A DNA stretch of 64,000 nt. Source: Methylophilus sp. (lineage in GTDB: Bacteria; Pseudomonadota; Gammaproteobacteria; Burkholderiales; Methylophilaceae). The notes beneath the pieces were generated by a model, which was given only the letters and a program-made list of their open reading frames with translations, ran no database searches and was not told where the DNA came from. The position numbers and the translations under genes were made by a program. This document shows positions 44,635-53,609 of the stretch, piece after piece. The stretch's first letter is position 1, and each line of letters begins with the position of its first letter. The stretch lies in NCBI RefSeq assembly GCF_008015755.1, contig NZ_SSGF01000007.1:1-64000 (forward strand), read 5' to 3'.

Positions 44635-45481
44635 CCCTGGTGTGGATTGCCGCCTGGCCGATAGCCGCCGCTGGTGGCAGGCATGGACTGCGCCAGAATT
44701 GCGTCTGGTCATCACTTGTGACGCATTGGAAGTGTTCCAATTTCAACGCGCCTGGTGGCCGGGCAGTCGCCCGCAGATGGTTAGCCATCAACGTCATGCC
44801 TTACCAGGCAATGCGCACGATATATTGCCGCCAGACGCATTGTGGTCGACCTTATCAGACGTATTAGCGCCATTGGTGGACCAGCGCTGGCACGTGGTGG
44901 TGGTGCTTTCTAACCAGTATGCGCGCTGGCTGGTGCTGCCGTGGCAGGCCGAGATTCGCTCGCAGGCTGATCTGGCCGCGTATTACCGCCATGGCTTGCA
45001 GCAGGCCTTTGCCAGCGATGGCCAGGATTGGCAGATACAGGCGCAGCCGGGGGGGTATGGCCAGCCTATCTTGCTCAATGCCTTGCCAGTGGCCCTCATG
45101 CAACAATTACAAACCGTGCTGGCTACACATCGTTTGCTACCCGGCATCATCACCCCCGCCTGGACGCTGGCCGCCAACCTGGCCTTGCAGGTGATGCGTC
45201 AGCAAGGCTTGCCAGCCGAGGGCTGGATTGTCTGCCGCGAGACGGGCAGCTTAACCGTTGCCTGTCTGCTGCAAGGCTACTGGCAGCACATCCGTCAGGT
45301 GCCGGTAGACTCGCAATGGCAGCAGACCTTGCATCAACTATTGCTGCGTGAGCAAGCTATTCATCCCGCGCGTGCGGACTTGCCGGTTTTTTTACCACAA
45401 ACGCCAGCGAGTAGCGTGAGGCAGCAGTCTGTGCCGCTGTTTGTTGAGGTGGCTGCGTTGGCCAGGCAGGGGAGTCACTGA
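44615..45481 (+). CDS. PilM/GspL-like cytoplasmic platform protein
   Basis: GTG 44615 lies 7 bp after AGGAG, inside the gspE end, so translation is coupled. The 288-residue product has no membrane helix. A GspL-type stretch (WHVVVVLSNQYARWLVLPWQ) and later actin-like strands (GWIVCRETGSLTVACL) suggest the PilM or GspL cytoplasmic fold that links the ATPase to the membrane platform. Sequence similarity is low, so the call leans on gene order. The stop overlaps the next ATG. Confidence 0.65.
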   Translation: MLLHSPDPGVDCRLADSRRWWQAWTAPELRLVITCDALEVFQFQRAWWPGSRPQMVSHQRHALPGNAHDILPPDALWSTLSDVLAPLVDQRWHVVVVLSNQYARWLVLPWQAEIRSQADLAAYYRHGLQQAFASDGQDWQIQAQPGGYGQPILLNALPVALMQQLQTVLATHRLLPGIITPAWTLAANLALQVMRQQGLPAEGWIVCRETGSLTVACLLQGYWQHIRQVPVDSQWQQTLHQLLLREQAIHPARADLPVFLPQTPASSVRQQSVPLFVEVAALARQGSH

Positions 45482-45996
45482 TGACGCAAGTGCGCATCAA
45501 TTATGCGGCAGGTCGTCTGCCCGGGCCGATGGCGACATTGCTGGGTAGTCTGCTGCTCATAGGCCTGGTCTGCCTGGTGGTGATCTATCAACAGCTTGCC
45601 GAGGACAATACGCGCTTGCAGCAACAATGGCAGGCACGCCAATCGGCGCTGGCGGCGAGTCGGCAAGTGGCTGCTACGCCTGTGGTGAATCAGGCGCTGG
45701 CAGCGGACATCGCCGCGGCGCAGGTGCAGATTCAAACGCCGTGGTTAGCGTTGTTGAGTGGCCTAGAACGCGCACAGCAAGCGCAGCTGTACTGGCTGCA
45801 ACTCTCCCCCGATGCCAAACGCAAACAGGTGCGCATGACGGTGCTGGCGCAGCAACGTCAGCAAGGCTGGGCGTTGGTCGAGCGGCTCAAAAAACAATCC
45901 GGCCTGGCCGACGTGAAACTCAAGGCCAGCGAAGCCACCGAAGTGAACGGCTTGCGCATGACCACCTTGCATCTGGAGGCCGGATGGCTGTTTTAA
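45481..45996 (+). CDS. PilN-like inner-membrane platform protein
   Basis: A 171-residue protein with one N-terminal membrane helix (MATLLGSLLLIGLVCLVVIY), a coiled coil (LAEDNTRLQQQWQARQSALA) and a small alpha/beta end, the layout of PilN and of the periplasmic half of GspL. Its ATG is the last base of the preceding stop codon, and its end overlaps the PilO-like gene. Confidence 0.65.
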   Translation: MTQVRINYAAGRLPGPMATLLGSLLLIGLVCLVVIYQQLAEDNTRLQQQWQARQSALAASRQVAATPVVNQALAADIAAAQVQIQTPWLALLSGLERAQQAQLYWLQLSPDAKRKQVRMTVLAQQRQQGWALVERLKKQSGLADVKLKASEATEVNGLRMTTLHLEAGWLF

Positions 45997-46541
45997 GCCC
46001 AATCCTGCAGCGCCTGCGCTTTGTCTGCCAGCAAACATGGCAGAGTCACCGTTGGCTGCTAGTCATGTTGCTCATCACGATGGTATTGTCTGCGCTGATC
46101 GCACAGGCCTGGTGGCTTCGCCAGACTCTTCAAGTCGCTATTCAAGCATTGCCAATGCAGACCAGGGAGGCCATGCAGGCCAGAGTTGCGCCCCTTACCC
46201 GCCCTGTCGCCACAACTGCGGCACAAACCTGGCCCGTTGAAGACGAAGCAGACCGTATCAGCGCCGAGATTCTGGCCACCGCGGATGCCATGGGCATGCT
46301 GTTTGAGCGGGCAGAGTTTCAGTCTATTGCGCTTGAACAGAGTCGCTTGCAAGTGCAGCGCATCAAATTGCCGCTCAAAGGCGATTATTTGCAGGTGCGT
46401 CACTTTTTGCAGCAGGTGTTGCAGCATTACCCCAGCCTGGCATTGAGCCAGTTTAAATTGCAGCGTAGCGATGTCATGCAACCTGAGCTTGAGGCTTATG
46501 TGGAGTTTAGTTTGTATACACGCAAGCGAGGTCAGCCATGA
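45984..46541 (+). CDS. PilO/GspM-like inner-membrane platform protein
   Basis: ATG 45984 follows CTGGAGG at good spacing. The 185-residue product has one membrane helix (WLLVMLLITMVLSALIAQAW), a helical stalk and a ferredoxin-like end (LQVQRIKLPLKGDYLQVRHF, AYVEFSLYTRKR), as in PilO and GspM. It overlaps both neighbours, so the platform genes are made in fixed ratio. Confidence 0.65.
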   Translation: MAVLSPILQRLRFVCQQTWQSHRWLLVMLLITMVLSALIAQAWWLRQTLQVAIQALPMQTREAMQARVAPLTRPVATTAAQTWPVEDEADRISAEILATADAMGMLFERAEFQSIALEQSRLQVQRIKLPLKGDYLQVRHFLQQVLQHYPSLALSQFKLQRSDVMQPELEAYVEFSLYTRKRGQP

Positions 46542-47047
46542 TGCGGCGCGGATTCGTATGGGCCGCACTGGTATGCACCTTGCTGGCATGCTGGTGGGTA
46601 GAGCAGGCCGACGAACAGGCATCATCGCCTGCGGCGTCGGCTGAGCCTGCGCCGCGGCAGCGCGTGAGTTTGGCACAGGCGCTGCCTTTGCCAAATGCTC
46701 CAGCATCATACGCCACGGACTTACAACGCATTGCAGAAACGGCTCACAGCCTGACGACAGCCGATGATGCCGCGATTGATCTGTTTGCCGTGCTGCACCC
46801 AGCTTCGGCCGAGAGTGCACCGCCCGTTGCGCCTGAAGCTGTCAATCCATATACCTATGCCGGTCGCTTGCAAGAAGATGGTCGCTGGATCGTGTTTTTA
46901 ACCGACGGTCAACAACAGTACGTGTTACACGCGGGGGACCGCTTTGCCGATGGCTGGCAGGTGGCGTTGTTGGATCAACAAAAAATCGTGCTGCAACATG
47001 CGGCCGAGCGCTTTGAAATCAGGCTGGATAATGGGGTGGTATTTTGA
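46538..47047 (+). CDS. PilP/GspC-like linker protein
   Basis: A 169-residue protein with a signal or membrane helix (residues 5-22), an Ala/Pro-rich linker, and a C-terminal beta domain (YTYAGRLQEDGRWIVFLTDG, YVLHAGDRFADGWQVALLDQ) of the HR type found in PilP and GspC, which contacts the secretin. It starts in an ATGA overlap with the previous gene, and its stop overlaps the secretin start. Confidence 0.65.
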   Translation: MMRRGFVWAALVCTLLACWWVEQADEQASSPAASAEPAPRQRVSLAQALPLPNAPASYATDLQRIAETAHSLTTADDAAIDLFAVLHPASAESAPPVAPEAVNPYTYAGRLQEDGRWIVFLTDGQQQYVLHAGDRFADGWQVALLDQQKIVLQHAAERFEIRLDNGVVF

Positions 47048-49029
47048 ACAAGCAAGTGAAGCATAAAATGAGCCATTGGGCCTGGTGGTTGGGCTGCCCA
47101 CTGTTATTGGCGGGATGCAGCAATCTGTTGCCCGCACCGCAAACCGGCGATGCCACGCTAGAGCAGGCCAGAATCTATGCCGCGCGCGGCCAGGACGATG
47201 AGGCCATCCAGCTATTGCAGCCCTTGGTCGATCAGTATCCGCGCCAGCCACAATACAAAAACTGGCTCACCTTGTTGCAAGAGAAAAAACTGCAAAAACA
47301 ATTGCAGCAAGCTGATAGTTTGCAGGCCTCGCAGCAATACGATGCGGCGAGCGAGGCTTACCAGCAAGTGCTGAAGCTCTCGCCCAACAACCGTGCGGCC
47401 AGTGATGGCCTGCAAAAGGTGCAACTGGCACGCCAGCATGCGGCACAACTGGCACAAGTGCAATTAGCCATATCGGCAGAAGACCTGGCCGGGGCCGAAT
47501 TTGGGTTACGTATCATTTTGGCTGAGCAGCCTGCACACGCTGAGGCGCGGCAATTATTCGAGCAGCTTGAGCAGAAAAAAAACGAGCGCAGCAGCGTGGT
47601 GCGGCCATTGCAGTCATCCCTTAAAAAGAAAGTCACGCTAGAGCTGAAAAACACGCCGATAAAAAATGCTTTTGAATACCTGGGCAAGGCGGGCGACCTC
47701 AATTTTTCGTTTGACCAGGAGCTCAACGAGGGCATACGCGTCAATGTCTTGTTGCGCGATACCCCAATTGAGCAGGCGTTGGAAGTGATTCTCACCAGCC
47801 ACCAGCTGGGCAAAAAAGTGCTCAATAGCAATACCTTGCTGATTTATCCGCAAGCCCGCGCGGCGCAATATGAGGAGTTGTTTGTGCGCAGTTTTTACCT
47901 GACGCACATGGACGCCAAACGTGCGCTCAACATGATGAAAACCGTGTTGCGCGCCAGCGATGTGTATATGGATGAAAAGCTGAATACGCTGGTGATGCGC
48001 GACACCATGGACCGCATTAAAGTGGCCGAAAAACTGATTGCCTCGCAAGACCTCAATGAACCCGAGGTGATGCTCGAAGTGGAGGTGATGGAAATCAATC
48101 GCCGCAACCTGGAAAACGTGGGCATTCAGTACCCTACACAGATTGGCGTGGGCGTGCAGGGCAATGCGGCGGGTAACAGTAGTGGCACCCAACCGCAGGC
48201 GGGCAAGCTGACCTTGACCGAGTTGCGTAACTTTAATGGCAATCTGGGCGTGTTTTCAATCAATGATCCGGCCATTGTGCTTAACCTGCTGCATCAGGAT
48301 ACCGACACCAATTTGTTGGCCAGCCCCAAAATCCGCGTCAAAAACCGTGATCGCGCCAAGATTCATGTCGGTGACAAAATCCCAGTGCTGACCAGTGTGG
48401 CCAGTGCGCAGGGCTTTGTTAGCCAGAATGTGAATTATATTGAGGTCGGCATCAAGCTCGATGTCGAGCCGGTGATCCAGATGCAGGACCAGGTCAGTAT
48501 CAAAGTCGGCATGGAGGTCAGCAATATTACCGATCAGGTCACCACCAGCTCTGGCGTGCTGGCGTACACCATCGGTAGCCGCAACGCCAATACCACCTTG
48601 CAGTTACGCAATAACGAAACGCAGATTCTGGCCGGACTATTCCGTGACGATGAGCAGAAAACCCGCCGCAAAGTACCAGGCCTGGGCAACTTGCCGCTGA
48701 TAGGCAAACTGTTTAGCAGCAACAATGAAGACAAGCGCAAAAACGAAATTGTATTGCTGATTACACCGCGCATTATGCACAACCTGAGCCCGGCCAGTGC
48801 GGTCTATAGCCTGATTCCTTCCGGCATCGCCGCCACGGCTAATCCGGTGGGCGCGGGTGGCGCGCGCGCCGTGCAGTCTAGCGACACACCGTCTAACCCG
48901 GTTGCTACGCCTCTCAATAGCTCGAATGACCGTGCAAGAGTGGATGCAAACTTTGCTGATCAATTGATCAATTCGGCGCCACCTAATCCAGCGGCGAGCC
49001 CCAATACCATGATTATTCAGAGTCAATAA
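47044..49029 (+). CDS. gspD: T2SS secretin with N-terminal TPR region
   Basis: The 661-residue outer-membrane channel is a lipoprotein (LLLAGC, Cys25). Residues about 35-180 are TPR-like helices (ARIYAARGQDDEAIQLLQPL), then an STN/N0 domain (VTLELKNTPIKNAFEYLGKA), an N1 domain (ALNMMKTVLRASDVYMDEKL) and the secretin core (LLASPKIRVKNRDRAKIHVG, VPGLGNLPLIGKLF, IVLLITPRIM). The TPR part probably serves in place of a separate pilotin. TTG 47044 gives a basic n-region (MNKQVKHK); ATG 47068 is the alternative. Confidence 0.85.
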   Translation: MNKQVKHKMSHWAWWLGCPLLLAGCSNLLPAPQTGDATLEQARIYAARGQDDEAIQLLQPLVDQYPRQPQYKNWLTLLQEKKLQKQLQQADSLQASQQYDAASEAYQQVLKLSPNNRAASDGLQKVQLARQHAAQLAQVQLAISAEDLAGAEFGLRIILAEQPAHAEARQLFEQLEQKKNERSSVVRPLQSSLKKKVTLELKNTPIKNAFEYLGKAGDLNFSFDQELNEGIRVNVLLRDTPIEQALEVILTSHQLGKKVLNSNTLLIYPQARAAQYEELFVRSFYLTHMDAKRALNMMKTVLRASDVYMDEKLNTLVMRDTMDRIKVAEKLIASQDLNEPEVMLEVEVMEINRRNLENVGIQYPTQIGVGVQGNAAGNSSGTQPQAGKLTLTELRNFNGNLGVFSINDPAIVLNLLHQDTDTNLLASPKIRVKNRDRAKIHVGDKIPVLTSVASAQGFVSQNVNYIEVGIKLDVEPVIQMQDQVSIKVGMEVSNITDQVTTSSGVLAYTIGSRNANTTLQLRNNETQILAGLFRDDEQKTRRKVPGLGNLPLIGKLFSSNNEDKRKNEIVLLITPRIMHNLSPASAVYSLIPSGIAATANPVGAGGARAVQSSDTPSNPVATPLNSSNDRARVDANFADQLINSAPPNPAASPNTMIIQSQ

Positions 49030-49037
49030 ACGTGTGT

Positions 49038-49511
49038 ATGCCAGGTCAGCGAACGTATGGATTTACATTAGTCGAGTTGTTGGTGACGCTGGCCTTACTC
49101 GCATTGCTGGTGACCTCGGCCAGCCCGGTGCTGCAACTCAACGCCAAGCGTGACAAAGAGCGCGAACTCAAGCGCGCCTTATGGCAAATCCGTGATGCAC
49201 TGGATGCGTATAAAGACGCGGTCGATCAGGGCCTGATTAAGAAGACGGCCGAGGGGAGTGGCTATCCACCTAATCTGGCAATCCTTGTGACTGGCGTTGA
49301 AAATGCACAAGACGCCAAAAAGAAAAAACTGTTTTTTTTGCGCCGCATTCCGCGCGACCCGTTTGCGGCAGATGCCACGCAAAGCAATGCCGCCACCTGG
49401 CAAATCCGTGCCTACGATGGGGCGTTGGACGACATGGCGCAAGACGTCTATGACGTGTCGTCGCGCTCGCCTACCATCGGCATTAACCAACAACCTTATA
49501 GCGCGTGGTAA
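49038..49511 (+). CDS. Pseudopilin, GspG-like
   Basis: A 157-residue prepilin-like protein: leader MPGQRTYG, then FTLVELLVTLALLALLVTSA with Glu5, and a body with RIPRDPFAAD and WQIRAYDG. It is longer than GspG and lacks its C-terminal calcium segment. It is probably a minor pseudopilin. ATG 49038 is preferred to GTG 49032. It lies 8 bp after the secretin gene. Confidence 0.75.
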   Translation: MPGQRTYGFTLVELLVTLALLALLVTSASPVLQLNAKRDKERELKRALWQIRDALDAYKDAVDQGLIKKTAEGSGYPPNLAILVTGVENAQDAKKKKLFFLRRIPRDPFAADATQSNAATWQIRAYDGALDDMAQDVYDVSSRSPTIGINQQPYSAW

Positions 49512-49515
49512 CACC

Positions 49516-49887
49516 ATGAAACGTGGATTCACCTTGATTGAAATGCTGGTGGTGCTGGCGATTCTGGCCATGTTGCTGACGATTGTCTCGCCCAAATTTA
49601 TGCATATGTTGCAGCGTTCTAAAGAAACCACTTTACGTCATGACCTGCTGACCATGCGTGACGCCATTGATAAATTTTACAGCGACAAAAACCGCTACCC
49701 AGAAACGCTGGACGAATTGGTCGAACGCCAATATCTCAAAGCCATCCCGCCTGACCCGGTGACTGAGCGCGCGGATACCTGGGTGATTACCTTGCCACCG
49801 AATATAGACGAGCAAGGCAGTGTGTTTGATGTGCATAGCGGTTCGACGCGATTAGCTGAGGATGGCACGCCCTATGCGCTGTGGTAG
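49516..49887 (+). CDS. Pseudopilin, GspG-like (short)
   Basis: A 123-residue protein with a very short leader (MKRG), then FTLIEMLVVLAILAMLLTIV with Glu5, and a body ending in PPDPVTERADTWVITLPPN. It has the usual GspG features DKNRYPETLDELVE and DPVT. It starts 4 bp after the previous pseudopilin gene and overlaps the next one by 26 bp. Confidence 0.8.
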   Translation: MKRGFTLIEMLVVLAILAMLLTIVSPKFMHMLQRSKETTLRHDLLTMRDAIDKFYSDKNRYPETLDELVERQYLKAIPPDPVTERADTWVITLPPNIDEQGSVFDVHSGSTRLAEDGTPYALW

Positions 49888-50368
49888 GCCGCCTGACTGC
49901 GGCTTTGTGCTGATCGGCATGTTGATGCTGGTCATGCTCAGTGGCCTGGTGATGGCGCAGGCCAGCATGCGCTGGCACACGCAGGTGCTGCGCGAGCGCG
50001 AGGCAGAGTTAATCAAGGTCGGGCTGGCTTACCGCGACGCCATTGGCCGTTATTACAACCAGACGCCAGGCGTGGTCAAAACCTTTCCGCCCACCCTCGA
50101 GGCCTTGCAGGAAGATAGCCGTTTTCCGACCGCGCGCCGCCATTTACGCAAACCCTACGTCGACCCCATCACACAACGTGAAGGCTGGGGTATTGTCGAG
50201 GCCCCCAGTGGCGGCATCATGGGGATTTACAGCCTGTCTGACAAACCACCTTTTAAAACCAAAGGTTACCGCGGCGAATTGCAGCATCTCAATGACAAAC
50301 GCTATTACGGTGAGTGGTACTTTGTCTACTTGCCGCAGCCGCTAGGCCTCAATACTAGTGGCATGTGA
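49862..50368 (+). CDS. Pseudopilin-like protein lacking Glu5
   Basis: A 168-residue protein with leader ending PPDCG, followed by FVLIGMLMLVMLSGLVMAQA. The residue at +5 is Gly where nearly all pseudopilins have Glu. In tip proteins of the GspK type this glutamate is also not needed, so it may cap the pseudopilus. The body has LTDKPP-like and YRGELQHLNDKRYYGEWYFV segments that I do not recognise. The start may be ATG 49862 or 49874. It ends the secretion-gene run. Confidence 0.65.
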   Translation: MARPMRCGRPPDCGFVLIGMLMLVMLSGLVMAQASMRWHTQVLREREAELIKVGLAYRDAIGRYYNQTPGVVKTFPPTLEALQEDSRFPTARRHLRKPYVDPITQREGWGIVEAPSGGIMGIYSLSDKPPFKTKGYRGELQHLNDKRYYGEWYFVYLPQPLGLNTSGM

Positions 50369-50564
50369 TTGTGTAAAGTTATGTTATTGACGTCAGGCTT
50401 TTAGCTCGCCCAGCGATTAAACATATGAAGGGATGTAAATGTGAGAAATTCCTGTCGTTGATGGGGCTTTTTCCTTGTATGCACTTTTGCCTGGTTAACC
50501 GCGGGACCAAAGTGCAGTAAGCACCCGGATTATTTCTAATCTGATTTTTATAATGGAGCGTGCT

Positions 50565-51203
50565 GTGGACTTAGTGCCTGATATTGTTGATCTTGTGTTG
50601 GTTTTGCTGGGCGTGTTGTCGGTGCTGGTGTGGTCCATCATCCTGATGAAAAGCTGGGCCTGGTTTAAGTCGCGCAATGAGGCGAACCACTTTTTATCTG
50701 AGTGGCAGCAGGTGAAAACCATTTATGAGTTGCCAAAAATTATCTCCCATAGCAATAGCAGTTTTGCGCGTTTGTGCGATGCCGGTATGCGGGCGATGAA
50801 CGAGGTGATGGCGAATTCGGTGTTGCGCAGAAACGAGCGCCAGGAGGTGATTTTGTTGTCTCTCAAGCAGCAGGCTTATCTGGAGCAAAAGCGCATGGAT
50901 GGCGGCGTGGCAGTGTTGGCGAGCATAGGCTCTACGGCGCCGTTTATCGGTTTGTTTGGCACGGTATGGGGCATTATGAATGCGCTTAAAACCATCACCG
51001 CCACCGGTTCTGCCGGGCTGGACGTGGTGGCCGGGCCGATTGGTGAGGCGCTGATTGCGACGGCGATTGGCATTGCCACGGCGGTGCCTGCCGTGCTGGC
51101 TTACAACTATTTTATGCGCAAGCAAAAAGTGCATAAGGCAGACATGGAGCAAGTGGCCAGCCGCTTTCAATCACTGCTGACGCAGTCAGGCGCGGAAGGC
51201 TAA
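50565..51203 (+). CDS. exbB: ExbB-type Ton motor protein
   Basis: An inner-membrane MotA/TolQ/ExbB-family proton channel of about 212 residues with three helices (LVLVLLGVLSVLVWSIILMK, ASIGSTAPFIGLFGTVWGIM, and IGEALIATAIGIATAVPAVL). The GLFGTVWGIM and ATAIGIATAVPA motifs are complete. GTG 50565 has GGAG 6 bp upstream; ATG 50553 is the alternative. With ExbD and TonB behind it, it should energise the TonB receptor of this locus. Confidence 0.9.
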   Translation: MDLVPDIVDLVLVLLGVLSVLVWSIILMKSWAWFKSRNEANHFLSEWQQVKTIYELPKIISHSNSSFARLCDAGMRAMNEVMANSVLRRNERQEVILLSLKQQAYLEQKRMDGGVAVLASIGSTAPFIGLFGTVWGIMNALKTITATGSAGLDVVAGPIGEALIATAIGIATAVPAVLAYNYFMRKQKVHKADMEQVASRFQSLLTQSGAEG

Positions 51204-51207
51204 TATC

Positions 51208-51621
51208 ATGGCGATTTTAGGTGATAGTGACAATGAAGACCTGGTAAGCGAAATCAATGTGACGCCGCTGGTGGATGTGATGCTGGTGTTGCTCACCGTG
51301 TTTATTGTGACGGCGCCTTTGTTGATGAATGCAGTGAAGGTGAAGCTGCCGCAAGCCAGTGCCGAGGTGGCGATTACCACGCCTAAAACAGCACATATCA
51401 GCGTGACGGATGCGGGTGATGTGTTTTTGGACCAGCAACGCCTGGCGCTGGAAGGCTTAACCCCGGCGCTGGGCCAGCTCAAGCAAAGCCAAGACCCGGC
51501 GGTGGAGATTTATGCCGACGAGCACGCGCAATACGGCGTGGTGGCCAAAGTGTTGGCGGCGATTCAGCGCGCAGGCATTAGCAAATTTAGTTTTGTGATG
51601 TCGCCAGAGGTTGGGAAATAA
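51208..51621 (+). CDS. exbD: ExbD-type Ton motor protein
   Basis: A 137-residue protein with SEINVTPLVDVMLVLLTVFI, which holds the membrane helix with the essential Asp (Asp24 region), followed by a periplasmic domain. It starts 4 bp after exbB and completes the proton-driven motor. Confidence 0.9.
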   Translation: MAILGDSDNEDLVSEINVTPLVDVMLVLLTVFIVTAPLLMNAVKVKLPQASAEVAITTPKTAHISVTDAGDVFLDQQRLALEGLTPALGQLKQSQDPAVEIYADEHAQYGVVAKVLAAIQRAGISKFSFVMSPEVGK

Positions 51622-51625
51622 AGGC

Positions 51626-52438
51626 ATGAGCAGCCTGATTTACCCTGAGCAGCAAGACTATTCGCTGATTTGGCGGGCGGTGATTGTCTCGCTGGCGCTG
51701 CATGCGCTGGTGGTGGTGTTTTATCCGGCACTGAGCCAGATTGAACTGCCCAAGCTGCCAGACCGCCTTGAAATTGAGTTTTTTTCGATCAAAGCTGCAG
51801 CCCCAAGCGTGCAAGCGGTGGCGCCGCCGACAGAGGTGGCTAAGCCGCTTGAGCCCCCTAAGGCGACGACTACGCCTGTGGTGAAGCCACAAACGCCGGT
51901 AGAAACACCCAAACAGGTGTTGGCGGCGCCAAGCAGTCAACCGTCGGATTACCGTGTGCCAGAGCAGGTCGCCCCCGCCAAGGCCGAGCCAGCGCCCGTG
52001 ACCCCGGCAGCCGCCACGCCTAGCGTGAGTGCGGCAGAGAGTGCGCAGCCCGCGGCGAATGACGCCCCTGCCAAAGACAGCAAACCCAGCGTGGCGGCCA
52101 GTGCAACGCCAGCCAGCAGCGAGTCTGAGGAGTTAAATGCCGGTGATACCGATGCCTGGGGCGATTATGGCGAGCAATTGCGTGCGCTAGTGGGTAAAAG
52201 CAAACAATATCCGGCCATTGCGGTGCGCCGCCATCTCGAAGGCGAGGCGACGGTGGTGGCGCAGTTTGTGCGCGGTGAGCTGGTGAATGTGTCACTGGCT
52301 GGCAGCAGCAAGCATGTGCCGCTGGATGAAGAGGCGATGCGCATGGTGAAAAAAGCCATTGCACAGCTGGGCGTGAAAGACAGTTTAAAAAAGAAGAGCT
52401 TCAAAATAACAATACCAGTGAATTTTAAACTGGAGTGA
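51626..52438 (+). CDS. tonB: TonB-family energy transducer
   Basis: A 270-residue protein with an N-terminal membrane helix (IWRAVIVSLALHALVVVFYP, keeping the Ser-x3-His motif), a long Pro/Ala/Lys-rich periplasm-spanning region (about 60-165) and a TonB C-terminal domain (YPAIAVRRHLEGEATVVAQF). It lies 4 bp after exbD and is followed by a terminator. It is likely dedicated to the receptor at 35429. Confidence 0.9.
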   Translation: MSSLIYPEQQDYSLIWRAVIVSLALHALVVVFYPALSQIELPKLPDRLEIEFFSIKAAAPSVQAVAPPTEVAKPLEPPKATTTPVVKPQTPVETPKQVLAAPSSQPSDYRVPEQVAPAKAEPAPVTPAAATPSVSAAESAQPAANDAPAKDSKPSVAASATPASSESEELNAGDTDAWGDYGEQLRALVGKSKQYPAIAVRRHLEGEATVVAQFVRGELVNVSLAGSSKHVPLDEEAMRMVKKAIAQLGVKDSLKKKSFKITIPVNFKLE

Positions 52439-52521
52439 TCCCTTCGCGGTTTCCCGAAGGCTGGCGTCATTAGAAAGTAAATCCCTCACTTTCGCTCAAT
52501 GGTGGCGCCTGCTCTATGTAA

Positions 52522-52569
52522 CCCCTGTCATTTGCCAATTTTCCTCCGGCAAGTGCAGGGGATTTTTTT
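52522..52569 (+). terminator. Terminator of the Ton/T2SS locus
   Basis: CCCCTGTCATTTGCC pairs with GGCAAGTGCAGGGG with one interior mismatch and is followed by T7. It closes the gene run that starts at fecI. Confidence 0.85.
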
Positions 52570-52588
52570 GCCTAATATGGGTGAATGC

Positions 52589-53497
52589 TTAGTGATGCGT
52601 TAACTGGTTTTGTATGAGTTCGCTCAGCCAATCCATCAAAATTCGCACCCGTTTAGATAAGTTCCGACGATGCGGAAACAACAGTGAAACCGTCATGCTT
52701 GGTGCAGTGAATGAGGGCAATATCTCCACTAACTGACCGCTGGTCAACATTGCCATTGCGCCAAGCTTGGGCGCCTGCATGATGCCTAGTCCGGCGGCGC
52801 AGGCAGCGCGGTAAGCATCGGTGTTGTTGACGCAGATACGGCTGCGCATTTTCACGCGATGGAATTCTCCGTCTAACTGATATTCAAACGCATCAAAGCG
52901 GTTGTTGCTGCTGGTCTGGTAGTGAATCAAATAATGTTGCTGCAAATCGTCTATGCTTTTGGGTGTGCCGTATTGGGCGAGGTAAGCCGGGCTGACGAAG
53001 TTGCTTTGCTGCATTTCACCTATCCTGCGCATGATCATGCCAGATTCATCGACCTTACCGGTTCTGACCACGCAGTCGTAGCCTTCACTGACCAAATCGA
53101 CTTTACGGTCTTCGCTGCTGATTTCTATATTGAGGTTGGGGTGGCGCTGCAAAAAAGCGGGCAGGGCGGGGATAACCAAATGCCTGGCCATGGGCTGTGA
53201 CATATTCACCCGCACGATGCCTGTGACCTGGCTGTCGTCGCGCATGAACAAGGTTTCCAGTTCTTCTATCTCACTCAACACGTCTTTGGCTTTTTCGTAA
53301 AACAACTGGCCGTCTGGCGTGAGTTGTACTTTGCGCGTGGTGCGGTGAAACAGCTGTGTTTGTAGCCTGGTTTCCAGTTGCTGAATGGCTTGCGACACGC
53401 TGGCTTTCGGCAGGCCCAGGCTATCGGCCGCTTTGGTAAAGGAGCCGAGTTCGGCGACGCGCATAAAACGCTTCAGGCTTTCAGTGCTATCACTCAT
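52589..53497 (-). CDS. LysR-family transcriptional regulator
   Basis: A 302-residue LysR protein with the helix-turn-helix (FTKAADSLGLPKASVSQAIQ, LETRLQTQLFHRTTRKVQLT) and a ligand-binding domain of the CrgA/AaeR-like group. It is divergent from the SDR gene at 53610 and very probably controls it through the palindrome at 53509-53527. Confidence 0.85.
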   Translation of the reverse strand: MSDSTESLKRFMRVAELGSFTKAADSLGLPKASVSQAIQQLETRLQTQLFHRTTRKVQLTPDGQLFYEKAKDVLSEIEELETLFMRDDSQVTGIVRVNMSQPMARHLVIPALPAFLQRHPNLNIEISSEDRKVDLVSEGYDCVVRTGKVDESGMIMRRIGEMQQSNFVSPAYLAQYGTPKSIDDLQQHYLIHYQTSSNNRFDAFEYQLDGEFHRVKMRSRICVNNTDAYRAACAAGLGIMQAPKLGAMAMLTSGQLVEILPSFTAPSMTVSLLFPHRRNLSKRVRILMDWLSELIQNQLTHH

Positions 53498-53508
53498 GTG
53501 TGCTTTAT

Positions 53509-53527
53509 TGTTCGTTTATTGTGAACA
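53509..53527. promoter_or_regulatory. LysR-type binding site between divergent genes
   Basis: TGTTC-N9-GAACA forms a 19-bp interrupted palindrome 12 bp before the LysR start codon, with the T-N11-A type layout of LysR operators. Confidence 0.5.
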
Positions 53528-53609
53528 GTATAATTATTAATGGTTAATTTATCTTTAATTTTAATACCAATAAACTACGCACATCTTTCATCAACACAGG
53601 AGAATGAGC

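Noticed and set aside
50425-50523. 32-codon frame before exbB
   Set aside because: Not hydrophobic, no known motif and weak start context; probably chance.
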